The position numbers and the translations under genes are program-made. A stretch of DNA of 64,000 bases from Zygnema cylindricum (taxonomy: Eukaryota; Streptophyta; Zygnematophyceae; Zygnematales; Zygnemataceae). The stretch covers positions 15,125-79,124 of the forward strand of contig JBBHKE010001625.1 in NCBI GenBank assembly GCA_037447655.1. The letters are read 5' to 3'. The notes under the pieces are model-generated. The model was given only the letters and a program-made list of their open reading frames with translations. It had not been told where the DNA came from and did not search any database. Positions 11,854-22,282 of the stretch are shown here, in pieces (within the stretch, counting starts at the first letter, position 1; every line of letters begins with the position of its first letter).

Positions 11854-13143
11854 CTCTTTCGTCCAACAAGCAACGAATTCCAGGCGCTTGTGAGAGAGGG
11901 GTCTACGTGCCAGCTGGCGCTTGAGCGAGCTGGCCCCATGATGATCCAACGAAAAGGAGGGCGGCGAGGAGGGAGAACAGACAGCAAATCCTTTTCGAAG
12001 TAAGGTGGGACAGAGTAGTCCTGTAGAAGGCCTGGAGTCGCCTCACCAAACTGTGCACACAAAAACATAGAGCATGGGCTTAGTTGCTATCATCCACTTG
12101 TGACCATCACCTTAGATTTAAAATTGATTCTTATCCACATAAAACTGTACTTCAAGTTCCGGGTTAGGTGTAAACACAGGCTTGCGCAGTCGAACCCTAA
12201 AACACACCAATAGGGAACTTGAATGGAAACAACTGTCAAATGTACTTTTACTTTTGCATCAGAACATTGAGACTGGCACAAATTCTGCTCGAGCTGTCAC
12301 AAAACACCAGCATAAACACAGCAAACAAATCTAGACTCCATGCATCGGAGCATAAAGAAGGTCCTCTTCATATCTTTCGACCTGACGTTCAAGAACTCAG
12401 TATGAACAGAGGAAAAAGAGAGAGATACAGAGAGACAGGGAAGGGGAGAGGAAGGGAAACAAAGTGGGAGGAAAGGGAAGCATGAATTTGTCAACAGGAG
12501 GAGAGATTAAGAGGTGAGGTTTGACAACACACTGCAAAACTAGCGATCGGAGATTTCAGCGAGTATACCTCTTCATCAAAAACGTATAGGGGCTCTCATC
12601 GTGATTCTCCCACGTATGAGGCATAATCTGCCAATCGTATTTTCACTGGCTTCCCATTGGCCACTGTCACTCTGAGTGCCACGTCAGCGTATTCCTCGGA
12701 AAATTTTTCCAATCTCCACGCTTTTTCAGCATTCCAACCATCAGTTTAAATCCGTCAACATCACCTGGAGCCAGGAAAGGAAAGTGTAAAAACGAGGAAT
12801 TAGAGCTGCAGTTAGAAATAATTTTACACTTTCTTGCAACTGCAAATAGCGCTTGACCTCTTGCAACGGTGAACTGGAAATCGAAACAAGTCAGCATTGA
12901 GAAGAAAATCGGCAAGCCTACCATTTTCTTCAAGCAAGAATTTGCTGAAATTCGACTATGGACATATGGAGAATTGGTGGCTGGACATACTGGCATCCGG
13001 CCGTCGTACAGCTATCGTACAGGTTTGCAAAGATCTCTGCATTGAAGCCCCCTGTACGGTCCAGAAGGCCATCGTCCATCGCAAAGCTCTGCAGGTCCAC
13101 ATGCCAACGATACAGCGTCGGTAGAGGAACATGGAGGTGAATC
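11854..13143 (-). pseudogene. Partial JmjC-domain gene (JMJD6/JMJ22-like), three single-base frame disruptions, 3' half absent
   Basis: JmjC proteins of this type are Fe(II)/2-oxoglutarate dioxygenases that act on histones or RNA-related proteins. Minus-strand exons: about 13143 down to about 13030 (VDLQSFAMDDGLLDRTGGF), 12764-12569 (DGWNAEKAWRLEKFSEEY, then the ADYASYV segment) and 12050-11854 (FGEATPGLLQDYSVPPYFEK, then RWIIMGPARSSASWHVDPS). The last exon holds the metal-binding H-x-D (HVD) and the TSAWN motif, and is intact. The middle exon loses frame three times, each fixable by a one-base change in a homopolymer (AAA near 12749, GGG near 12610, CCCC near 12590). That fits long-read consensus error as well as decay. 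The second metal-binding His region and the C-terminus were not found below 11854. Exon joins upstream of 12764 are uncertain. Confidence 0.65.
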
Positions 13144-15047
13144 CTGTTCAAGCAGCGATGGATAGGATATAAACTCAGGTTCGGTATAGAAGCACAAAAT
13201 AGAGACAAAGGACATGATGCAGGACTTAAAAGCAAACCTTTCCAATTGGAACATACTTCCACGCCTATACAGACATAGCAGAATGAATAGCCTGTTCTCG
13301 TGTGATTCCCTACATACTGGCCTGGAAGTAAACATAAGCCACTAGGGTACCTGCCAAGTAGAGGGCAGGTCTTGACTCAGGAGCGGAATTTCTTTTCATT
13401 GGCCAACGTGTACACATGCAGGAAAAACAAAAAGATGGAAAATGGTTATAAGTCTACCTGTTCTTCGAATTTCCCCAGGAACGAATTTTAAGAATTCAAA
13501 ACGATGTAAACTCATGGTTTGCACAGTATCTTTGCTCTCTCTCCGTGACTCTCCATGGAGAACTCACGGCCCAAGAACAGTTTTAGTTTTACCTTAATCA
13601 TCCTAGCTGTTGTCAACTTCACTTTTTTAGATTGTGCGAGCAACTTTCTAAAATTTCAATCCGTAAAAATCCGTAAAATTGTGCGTGAATCAAAGATTGT
13701 TTGATAATGGAAGCGTTTATAAAAATATACAGCCAGCATGTTTAACTTCCTTCAAATTTCAGGAAAACCTTTTTTGATTTTTTAATAAAAAACATGAAAG
13801 AAACGTACTTTTGCTTTCCGCGGTACATCCTGTAGACATGGCACCACCGAGATGTCCGACATCAGCGATTTTCCTCAGAATGGTTGAATTATGTACTACC
13901 GACCAAGAGAGAGAGAGAGAGGTCGAGAGAACGATAGCTTATAAGCGAGAGAGCCTGGAGGAGAGAGAGGAAGACGTGAAAAAAGGGTGAAAAAAGAACT
14001 GATCGGGCGATTTACTGGATTATATACTTTCTCAGAGTCTACAGTCTAACGGCTCTTCCCAACAAAATTTTAACGGCTCACTGTTGGCTCCCCGCAACGG
14101 TAAGCTCGAACGCACTACTCCGTGAAACGCGGAACAGTTGTCCACAAAGGATGTGCGGATTTCTCGGTTACCCGTTGATGAGAACTCCACTTTGCCGCCG
14201 GAAATGGCGGTCGCCAACGGCTTACTGCTCGAAAATCATCCCAGCCGTCAGATTCCCGTTTTGACGCGTCGCAAATATTTGGCTCTGCGTGCAAGTAACG
14301 TCGAGTGAGTCTGACTTGTACGGTCTACCACACCTTGATATACGGCAAACATCCCGAAAGTACTTGAGGATCACGCTGACCAGCACCGCTTACGTGGCGC
14401 AATATTAATCGGCAAGTGGTCCCACGCTTCACTTTCAATAGCAGTAGGACCGTACAGTTACAATTTGTACACGGACGGTCTTTAAAACGAAAAATAGGGA
14501 GACCCTATTTGTGGTTTCAACCGCATTGCACAAGAAAGTTCACGGATATTCGTTTTTGCCCGCGGGGTGAATGCACGGACAAATTGCACGGTTCTCGGAC
14601 ACAAAAAAGACGGGATAAAGAAGCCATGGCGAAAAGTTTCAAAAATACTTCTGTAGTGATGTCCACACTGTGTCACAAATTAGCGACAATGTTGCAAAAG
14701 CTACGGGAGCCGTCTACAGCGTCACTAAAAAAATCACGTGTGCAATGTCAAAAATTTGCGTAAAATTACAGAACTATGTATCATGCGTGTTGATGGCAAA
14801 TGGAACTGCTGTCCGAGCACGACAGCGCTCGTATAAATATGAGGCAAAACCGCTTCTACGTATCTGCTGCCATTGCCAAAGGTATACAGTACTCCGTGTA
14901 TCGGTGTTAACACTAATAGCGATACACGGTGTAGAGTTTTGTATCGGAAACTTTTTGTGAAGCTCGATATGTACCTTTTTTGGACCGACCCGTATCGATA
15001 TGTCGATGTATCATATCGGTCATAGTATATTGGTCAAGCAATTATCA
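13144..15047. other. Anonymous DNA upstream of the JmjC fragment
   Basis: No exon could be assigned. There is a short GA-rich patch near 13907-13925 and scattered CCGTAC words at 14300-14600. Near 14920-14935 a fragment resembling a MITE terminus (CTAATAGCGATACACGGTG) follows TGTTAACA, without a partner end. Confidence 0.35.
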
Positions 15048-15334
15048 CGATCGATCAGAGGTCGCAAACGGTCAGCCGAAACCGTGACCGACCGTTAACC
15101 GACCGCCCGCGCTGGATCCGGAACGGACTCGGTTGCCAAATTTTGAGGGCCGGGCGGTTGCGGTCGGTTGATTCACCAGAAAAATAAAATGGTCGGTTAC
15201 GGTCGGTTAACCAAAAAGCCAAAAAAAAAGAAAATTTTGTACTGTCCATACAATCCAACATTATTGTACTTTGTACTCTTTGGTATCGTGGAAGTACGTG
15301 ACATCATGATTAGCGTCGCAAATCTGACACGGTA

Positions 15335-15810
15335 CACCGTGAATCGCTTTTAGCGTAATAAAAATATAGCGTAATGAAACAATTAGCGTAATTTACGGTA
15401 AATTGTGTTTTTCCGGGTACACCATGATACTAATTTATCATGTACTCTAATTTGTAAACTGTTTCGGCACGTAATATGTCCACACTAAAACATGTAGATG
15501 TACAAAATTGTTCAAATCGTACGCCGTTGCGTTTTTTTGACATCTGCGTATGCCGGAAAATATTTACGCAATTATATATTATTATATTTTCTGTACTTTT
15601 AAAATTTAAAAAATACGGAATAGTACAGATCTGACAATCCGTACACCACACTATTTAAAAGGACACTAAATTACAGTTATGAACCGCATTGAGCGGGGTA
15701 CCTCAAATAACGTGCAAAAACATTTAGCGTACTTTATTATATTTGAGAATTTGCCCCAAAAAAAGGGGTACCCCAATTAGCGTCATGTACGCTAATAGCA
15801 ATTCACGGTG
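15335..15810. mobile_element. TA-target MITE, 476 bp, nested in the hAT element
   Basis: The ends CACCGTGAATCGCTTTTAGC and CTAATAGCAATTCACGGTG are inverted repeats, flanked by TA on each side (15333-15334 and 15811-15812). It contains the internal CACACTATTTAAA block of the long subfamilies. It is non-coding. Confidence 0.8.
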
Positions 15811-15874
15811 TAGTACACTATTCATTTCGCAAATCTTAGGGAACGCGACAAAGCGTCGCAAATCTGACACGGTA

Positions 15875-16072
15875 CACCGCCAATCGCTATTAGAGTATAT
15901 AACGCTAATACGGTGCCCCTAAATTTTGACCCCAAAACCTGAAATAGAATTAATAACGCTATTTAAGGACGTGGACCATAATCTTCCACGTCTCAGGCAC
16001 TAAATAAGATTCAATAACGCTAATTATTTTTTGACGCTATTTAATCCTTGACTCTAATAGCGATTGGCGGTG
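15875..16072. mobile_element. TA-target MITE, 198 bp (A subfamily), nested in the hAT element
   Basis: The ends CACCGCCAATCGCTATTAG and CTAATAGCGATTGGCGGTG are flanked by TA. The interior matches the 199-bp elements at 2029 and 21870 (ATTTAAGGACGTG, ACCATAATCT, CCACGTCTC) but is more diverged. The bases before it (GCGTCGCAAATCTGACACGG) are identical to those before the 15335 element. Confidence 0.82.
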
Positions 16073-16369
16073 TAGTAAACACTATTCATTTCGAAAATCT
16101 TACTTAAAGCGACAAATCGTAATTATTGGCTTATTCATACGTCGTACATTAGTTAATTTTGTACTTTTTCGGTTACGGGCGGGCACGGTTAGTCGCGAGA
16201 AATAGAGTTTCGGTTAACTTTTATTTTCGTAAACGCCGGTCGGTTAACGGTTAACAATTTTGGAGCGTGACATAACCTGGTCGGGCGTCGGTTACTCAGA
16301 TTTTGAAAAAAAAAAAACGGTCGGTTTCGGTTATGTAAAATTTTGACTTTTGCGACCTCTGCGATCGAT

Positions 16370-18669
16370 TATGGATACTTTAGATACATTATCGGGCCGA
16401 TAATTATACCGATAACTCCCTACAGCCTGACACCGACTCTTGCCCAGTTCATTCTTTACCTCAAAGAATCATATGAAAGCCTTCGTCTACGACCTTTTGC
16501 TACAAAATAGATCCATCTCAACCCTTTCTCTCAAGTCTCAACCCTTTCCCATAGATTGAGAAGAATCTTGACTCATTTTAGAACTGTGCACTACCATAAC
16601 CCTGAAAAATCTTAAAAGCCTAAAAGTCTATCAACACATTCCTAATTTCAACTAAATATCCAATGGTTGTTTTCCAGTCTACTGCTATATCTAGTGTTTT
16701 CTAACATGAATTTGAGCTAATAAGACATTCCTCTTTAATTCAAGATGATTGCCGCTAACGTTTATCATAAATTATTGCAAACTATCAAAACCGTTGAAAC
16801 TTACAGATGATGAGCTTCACAACTTAACTTAAGCACAATTGAACATGCGAAACATGTAAACACATGCCTTCAAGTCGATTCAAAATACCTAGTTATCAAA
16901 GACATTAAAATTCCCTATTCATTGGTTTCAAGCGCTTCCACTATTCTCCCTTAATTGGAAGTATTCTCACCATAACTCCACCAGAAATTGACTTTTGTGT
17001 CATTCAGATGTAAACACAGTTACTCATCTATGCATGGCTTCTGCGGGGGATCCCATGCATATATCCTCCAGAAGGAGAGCTACAAAACCTGCTGGAAAAT
17101 ATTGGCCTGAGAAATTGTATGCCCATAACAGCCGATAGCATGTCAGACACCCCTGCAAAAAAATCTGGTAACATCACGACATGAACATAGCTCAGTTTTT
17201 TAACTAATTTTCACAGCAATGATCAAAATTTAACAATATAGAGCGTTTGCTCAGGATGCACTAAGCTAATACCAATCGCAAGGAACTCTCTGAAAATGCT
17301 CAAATAAATCGATAATCCATTTATGACAATTCCAACTTCATGTACTATTATAATAATACATGCTCATCGAGACCAACAATCGAGTATGGCATTGGATGTG
17401 TAGAAAGAGTTTCACAACCAACAATAACATCATTGCGGAAGTTGTTACAGTGATTAAACATTTTGTGCTTTCCCTTTTCAGAGAGCTTGCCAAGCCACCC
17501 ACTGTAATACAACCCCCAAAAACAACTATCTGTTACATCAGCAGTATTTTTTCAAAAAGGAAATAGCAAAAACGCATGAAACACATGCAATGTCCAAACA
17601 TTTACCAGATCGCCTTTAATTCATGTACGAGCTGGCTGTTTTGTTGATAGAAAAAAACATTGCTTCATTTGAATTTGCAACGAAATGTTTCGAATGGAGT
17701 AATGCTAAAGCCGATGCTTGCTGTAAATTTCTCCACATTTTTTATTTAATCCACATTTATTTCACAAAAGAGTTTGTCGACAGTTTGTCTGCAGTTTCGT
17801 TTTCCTAAAAGTGAAATATCCGGAAGGTATATCCAGTTTTCATAGATCTAAGATCAGTAAACTATACAATGACTATCACAATATGAACAACTTTAAAAAA
17901 TACAAAGACAGACCATTCATTTCCAAATTTAAGATAGTCTGATAAATAAAATTGAAGGCATAACATGATTTTGGGTGTCTATTTATTATTTCCTGAGAGA
18001 TTTACCACTTGAGCAAGCATGTGTATCGTTTGAAGGTATCATGTGTATAACTCAATTGGCAAGTAGTGGCAATCAGATTAACATATATTATGTTCCAGAT
18101 TCATTAGAATTTTGGGGGGGGGACATGGTAAAGAAAATAAGCACTAATACTACAAAAAAAGGCAAGCTGTATTACGAAAGTGCAACACGGTCGTGAACCA
18201 TCAGATTATATAGAAACATTGGAAATAAATGGCAAGAAAAACCGAAAAACCAAACACCAAAACTACCAAATGGTGCTCGAAATGTTTGATCAATTACCAG
18301 TTGTAAGATCTTACAAAAAGGAAAAAAAAAGTTCCAACAACATTGCGAGATAGATTACAACAATGGCAAACATAAAACATGCCTAGAAGTGCAATATGAC
18401 GAATACACACATCTAACCCTCTTCCAACTTTCCTTCCGTCAATCTGCAAATGTTTGGAAAAATGTTTATTGATTGAACAAATATACAATTCCACTTAAAC
18501 AAATCCCAACACAGTACTATACAGGGAAAAACAAAATCAGCTTCAAAGCTGCTTTAATAAACACCTCTACACACCTAAGCTCTGCAGCTGATGGAAGCAA
18601 CTGGTAAGAACCTTTGCTGCTTTCACCAACTGATCATTATTCAGCTATAAAACCGGATTATATCACACT
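16370..18669. other. 3' flank of the ELIP gene; otherwise anonymous
   Basis: Immediately below the ELIP stop codon this should include the ELIP 3' UTR (perhaps to about 18300); I could not fix a polyadenylation site. Near 17035-17155 a minus-strand stretch after an acceptor-like TTTTTGCAG is open in two frames but matches no family I know. Nothing else is recognisable. Confidence 0.35.
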
Positions 18670-20216
18670 CTACAGAAGAGACCTGCCGGCTGCAAACTCG
18701 TAGGCCAACAATCCCAGATAGCCAATCATGGCAACACGGCCATTCCATCGCTCTGCCTGAGCATTGAAGGGCCCATTGCTGCAAAATCCACATCATCTTC
18801 GTCAGCAGCTTGTTGAGCCTTGCTTGCCAAAAACATGTAGGAACATCCAGAGATAATGCAAACACACAAGAGCAAGAAAAAAAGTGACAGATTTTGTCAA
18901 GAACCTTACCAGCGGCTGTCTGGGCTCTCGCCATTGAAGAAAGGAATGAGAGAAGCCGCAATAATTGTATTAGTGGCAGCTACAAGCCAGAAAAATCCTG
19001 TATTGCCAGGCTCTGTAATTTGCTGCCAAATGGTCTTGTGCGTAAGAGCTTCAGCAATAATTGCCCAAATAAACCCAGTCATTGCCTGCATAAAAGAAAT
19101 TTATCGTCAGAATACTTTACAAGTATTACCGAATTTCGCAAACAAAAAGAAAAAGCACTGAACTTTCAGAGATGTTGCAAGACATTGCACACCTTCCCTG
19201 CCATGTCGTACTTCACGAACTAAGTGCATTACCATGAGATTCATATTTGCTTCCAGGCATCATAATGTTAAAGATATGAACTATCATCACCAGGTGTGCA
19301 ATCCTACAATCTGGCTTACCAATCGGCCATTGATTGTCTCAGGTCCTACGCCATCAAAAGCCATGATGCTGCCAAATGATCGATCTCCAGTCTCAGGGCG
19401 GCGTTCTGTTTCCTTCCGTGGAAGCGCACCAGGTGCTGGCTCAGCACCAAACACCGACTGCTTCTCGCTCTGATTGCTAGCCATGTTCTTCTCAACTCCA
19501 GCTTTTGAGATATTAACCTTTGTGCTATCGACTGATCCTTGAACCTGCTCAAACGAAAGTTTCCCAGGCAAAACAAAAAACTAGCTTGATTACAACATCA
19601 ATCACTCTAAAAGCACGGAATCTGACCAAGAAAAAATAATGACAACTTTCCCTTTTGACTGCATTCTTTGGGGAAAAAACTCCCTTTACAGCTGAAGACC
19701 ACAATTCAAATATCTTACCTGGCTTGCAGCCTTCTTTGCATCTTGCTGCAAATCAGCTCTGACAATGAAAGTTCGCCGAGCAATCTGAGCTCCAACTGGA
19801 CGACTTTGGATGGAAGCACTCCTTGTTCGGGACAAAGGGCTGACAGGAAGCACAATGACATGATCATATCAGCACCTACTCGCTTTTTAAATAAAATAGT
19901 TTGAAGAATAAAGAGAGTCTTAACTAACAAGGAATAAATGTAGCATCTCCAAAATGCACATTTATCCTGGTGGTAGAAAAAACAATGTAAGCAGAAGGTG
20001 CGTCACTGAAGATTGTCATGTGTCACATTTTAGACTGGAACCAGTTACACATTTCTGCCCTGCAAAAGCATCTACCACAAGAGCTCTCACAAGAGATCGA
20101 AGTACAAATGCAGCACTGCCCCATAAAACACCACATATATATATCGCAAAATACCTAGTAGATGCAACAGACATAAAAACGTTGCTTGCGCAGACTGCAG
20201 ACAATGAGGCTGCCAT
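18670..20216 (-). CDS. ELIP: Early light-inducible protein (ELIP), chloroplast; five exons
   Basis: ELIPs are three-helix thylakoid relatives of light-harvesting proteins that bind pigments transiently and protect against excess light. Exons (minus strand): 20216-20155, 19839-19719, 19544-19320, 19085-18910, 18778-18670. All introns are GT-AG, the phases agree, and the product is 230 aa, a normal ELIP length. The start GCCATGG opens a Ser/Ala/Arg-rich transit peptide ending near RRTFIVRA (residues 42-49). Helix I carries the pigment motif E130-x-x-N133-G-R135-L-A-M138. Helix II is GFFWLVAATNTIIAASLIPF (166-185). Helix III carries E204-R-W-N207-G-R209-V-A-M212. The two motifs are the paired Glu/Arg ligands of the family. 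No lesion is seen. The gene is divergent from the LRR gene at 22283. Light or stress induction is expected from the family and is not shown by the sequence. Confidence 0.93.
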
Positions 20217-20677
20217 GGCTTCAAGAAACTCTGTAGAAGGAAATGACTGTAAAGGTAGCTTTTGCAGAGACAGAGCCACACGTAGTCGAACGAAGTAGAT
20301 GGGGTAAAAAAGTTATCAGGTGACGGATACAAATGTTGGAGACTACTATATACCTGCCCGTAGATAGAAAATATAAATTATTACTTGCCGACAAGTTAAC
20401 ATTCGTACGGATGACTGCAATAACTTGGCATTCCTCTCGCCAGCAACGTTGCAATCTCTCATTGCTTCAAAGAGAAACCTAAAATGCAGACATGGTGCCA
20501 CATTGGCAAAAGCGATGTACACTTGTCGGTTCATGTCTTAAGAGTGACGGATGGCAACTTTTTCAAGCGTGTGGCTTGAAATGACCGGAGAAGGTGACAA
20601 GTGTAAATTTCAGAACACACCTACGTGTCTAAAAGGATCTGCAATCTGTTCTCCCACAGCATCAGCTGCCTGAACTA
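20217..20677. other. ELIP promoter-proximal region with exon-like remnants
   Basis: Two minus-strand stretches have coding character. One is about 20675-20615 (VQAADAVGEQIADPFRH, ending at GTAGGTG), cut off upstream by a MITE. The other is about 20482-20385 (FEAMRDCNVAGERNAKLL, preceded by CATTTTAG). I cannot assign them or join them to ELIP. They may be leader exons or remains of another gene. Confidence 0.25.
20346..20352 (-). promoter_or_regulatory. Possible TATA box of the ELIP gene
   Basis: On the minus strand TATATAG lies 130 bp upstream of the ELIP start codon, a plausible position if the leader is about 100 nt. This is sequence resemblance only. Confidence 0.35.
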
Positions 20678-20894
20678 CACCGCCAATCGCTATTAGCGTG
20701 TACGTTTGATTAGCGTATACTATTATTTAGCGTGGTGTACGCTAATTGGGAATTTGGAAATTTTGGAAGAAATCGATTACTCTAATAAGGAATTAGGGCT
20801 TTTTTTAAATAGTGTGGATAATTCTATTTGAGAATAAAAGCAAAAAAAAGCGGGACGGGATTAGCGTACACAATGCTAATAGCGGTTGGCGGTG
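20678..20894. mobile_element. TA-target MITE, 217 bp, upstream of ELIP
   Basis: The ends CACCGCCAATCGCTATTAGC and CTAATAGCGGTTGGCGGTG are flanked by TA (20676-20677 and 20895-20896). The interior shares TTTAAATAGTGTGG with the long subfamilies. Its inner end lies about 460 bp from the ELIP start codon. Confidence 0.82.
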
Positions 20895-21763
20895 TACCTG
20901 AGCGCAGCCATTTTATTTATATGTGGCTGCCGCAGTTTAGTTACAGTAAAACTGCGCCGGCCGTGTGATTTTTTTTTTTTTTATGACGGTCAACGTTTGC
21001 AAGCGCGACACTTTTTTAACCGCCGGTATAATATTCCGCCAGTCAAAGTTGTTCGGCGGATTGACCGTCAGATCTGAAATTAAAGGTACGTAGCCTGTAC
21101 CAAATTGTACTTCAAATGTACAATTTCTGACAACTACCTGCGCGCAGCAAAAATAGTCTCTGCGATTAGCAATTCCCTACCCAAAAACAATAGAATGGCT
21201 TGCCACCTCGTGAGGTTAAAAGTGGCAGTTTTTATGGTTTGGTCGGTCGCACTTGTTTCAATTCTCTAACTCTGAGGTGTGCACGTGCGAACAGGTAAAA
21301 AAATGGAACGCAGCGGCACATGTAACTTCCCACGAACGAGTAACTTGACGCCACGTAACCATCGTAATCATCGATTACTAGTCAAGCTAAGCCCACGCAT
21401 ATTTTTCTTTGTAGCCAGTTTCGTCTACAATTTAGTCGCCGACATTACATTGAGCACGCAGGCCTCTTTCTTTGTGCTCAGTTTCGTTCACAGTTTCGTC
21501 GATGAAAATACAGTTCAGTAACGTTTCGGTTTTCTAACTGTATAAAGGGCTGTACGGATTGAGGACGGCTGTACGGCGTGACATTTGAACAAAGTGAAAC
21601 GTGACGGATTTGCAGAGTCAGCATTTTAATCCTTTGTCGACGAAGAAACTGCTCCGTGGCCTTTGTCATTAATTAAAAAAAAAAACTGTTTCTGCCAAAC
21701 CTTGTCTGTTTGTGTGACGCGGATAGTTCGAAGGAATAGCGGCGCCGGTGTTCTTATTCAGTA
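20895..21763. other. Central part of the divergent intergenic region
   Basis: Non-coding. It holds a G-box (21282-21287), the 41-bp block shared with 2300-2340 (21137-21177) and a TATAAAGG at about 21541. That TATA-like site would be roughly 325 bp from the LRR start if the MITE at 21764-22179 were absent. Confidence 0.35.
21282..21287. promoter_or_regulatory. G-box (CACGTG)
   Basis: A CACGTG palindrome within GCACGTGC, about 1.07 kb from the ELIP start and 1.0 kb from the LRR start. G-boxes bind bZIP/bHLH factors, including light regulators. A single copy is weak evidence. Confidence 0.3.
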
Positions 21764-22179
21764 CACCGCGAATCGTTATTAGAGTCAAAGGTTTTTTTCG
21801 CCACTTAAAACATCTTTTCTCCGTACACACTTGCCGGATTGTGAATCTCACGGTTGCGATTGAAAGGTACACCGCGAATCGTTATTAGCGTTATGAACTC
21901 TATATCGGCGCCCCAAAATTTTGACATTAAAACCTTAAATAGAATAAACTACACTATTTAAGGACGTGAACCATAATCTGCCACGTCTCCTGGTACTAAA
22001 TTAGAATAAATGACGCTAATTTTTTCTTGAGACTAATAATTTCTCAACGCTAATAACGATTCGCGGTGTAGCATTCTCAGCTTCCGGTTGGCGGTCTCAA
22101 ATTGAAAATCCAACAAGTGTGTACTGAGAAAAGATGTTTTAAGTGGCGAAAAAAAGTTTGAAAATAACTATTTCGCGGT
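21764..22179. mobile_element. H-subfamily MITE containing a nested MITE
   Basis: The outer ends are CACCGCGAATCGTTATTAG and TATTTCGCGGTG, flanked by TA. The inner body is the same sequence as 1832-2026 but split at AAAGGTA / TAGCATTC by the element at 21870-22068. The right end is only 103 bp upstream of the LRR start codon, so the insertion sits in or beside that gene's leader. Confidence 0.8.
21870..22068. mobile_element. TA-target MITE, 199 bp, nested in the H element
   Basis: Near-identical to the 2029-2227 element, including ATTTAAGGACGTGAACC. The flanking TA duplication (21868-21869 and 22069-22070) is confirmed by the unfilled paralogous site inside 1832-2026, so the duplication length is shown, not assumed. 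Confidence 0.88.
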
Positions 22180-22282
22180 GTACCTTTGGAAGCGAAAAAG
22201 CGCTGCTCGGTATTCCGAAGCTTTGCGAGAACAAGCGCTGTCCGTTCGAACGTCCGAGCTTTGCAGCCTTTTGCTTGTCGCC

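Larger units (their letters stand above)
15048..16369. mobile_element. Non-autonomous hAT element with perfect 8-bp target duplication
   Basis: The element runs from 15056 to 16361. Its ends are perfect 13-bp inverted repeats, CAGAGGTCGCAAA, which fit the hAT terminal consensus YARNG. It is flanked on both sides by the 8-bp duplication CGATCGAT (15048-15055 and 16362-16369), the hallmark length of hAT insertions. Subterminal regions are crowded with GGTCGGTTA-type repeats, as expected for transposase-binding sites. No transposase frame is present. Two unrelated miniature elements (15335-15810 and 15875-16072) are nested inside. Another terminus of this family is seen at 39095. Confidence 0.9.

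Noticed and set aside
12170-12200. tRNA B-box-like GGTTCGACTGC on the minus strand
   Set aside because: No matching A-box or cloverleaf could be built around it.
17035-17155. Possible minus-strand exon after TTTTTGCAG
   Set aside because: Open in two frames but with no family resemblance and no partner exon.
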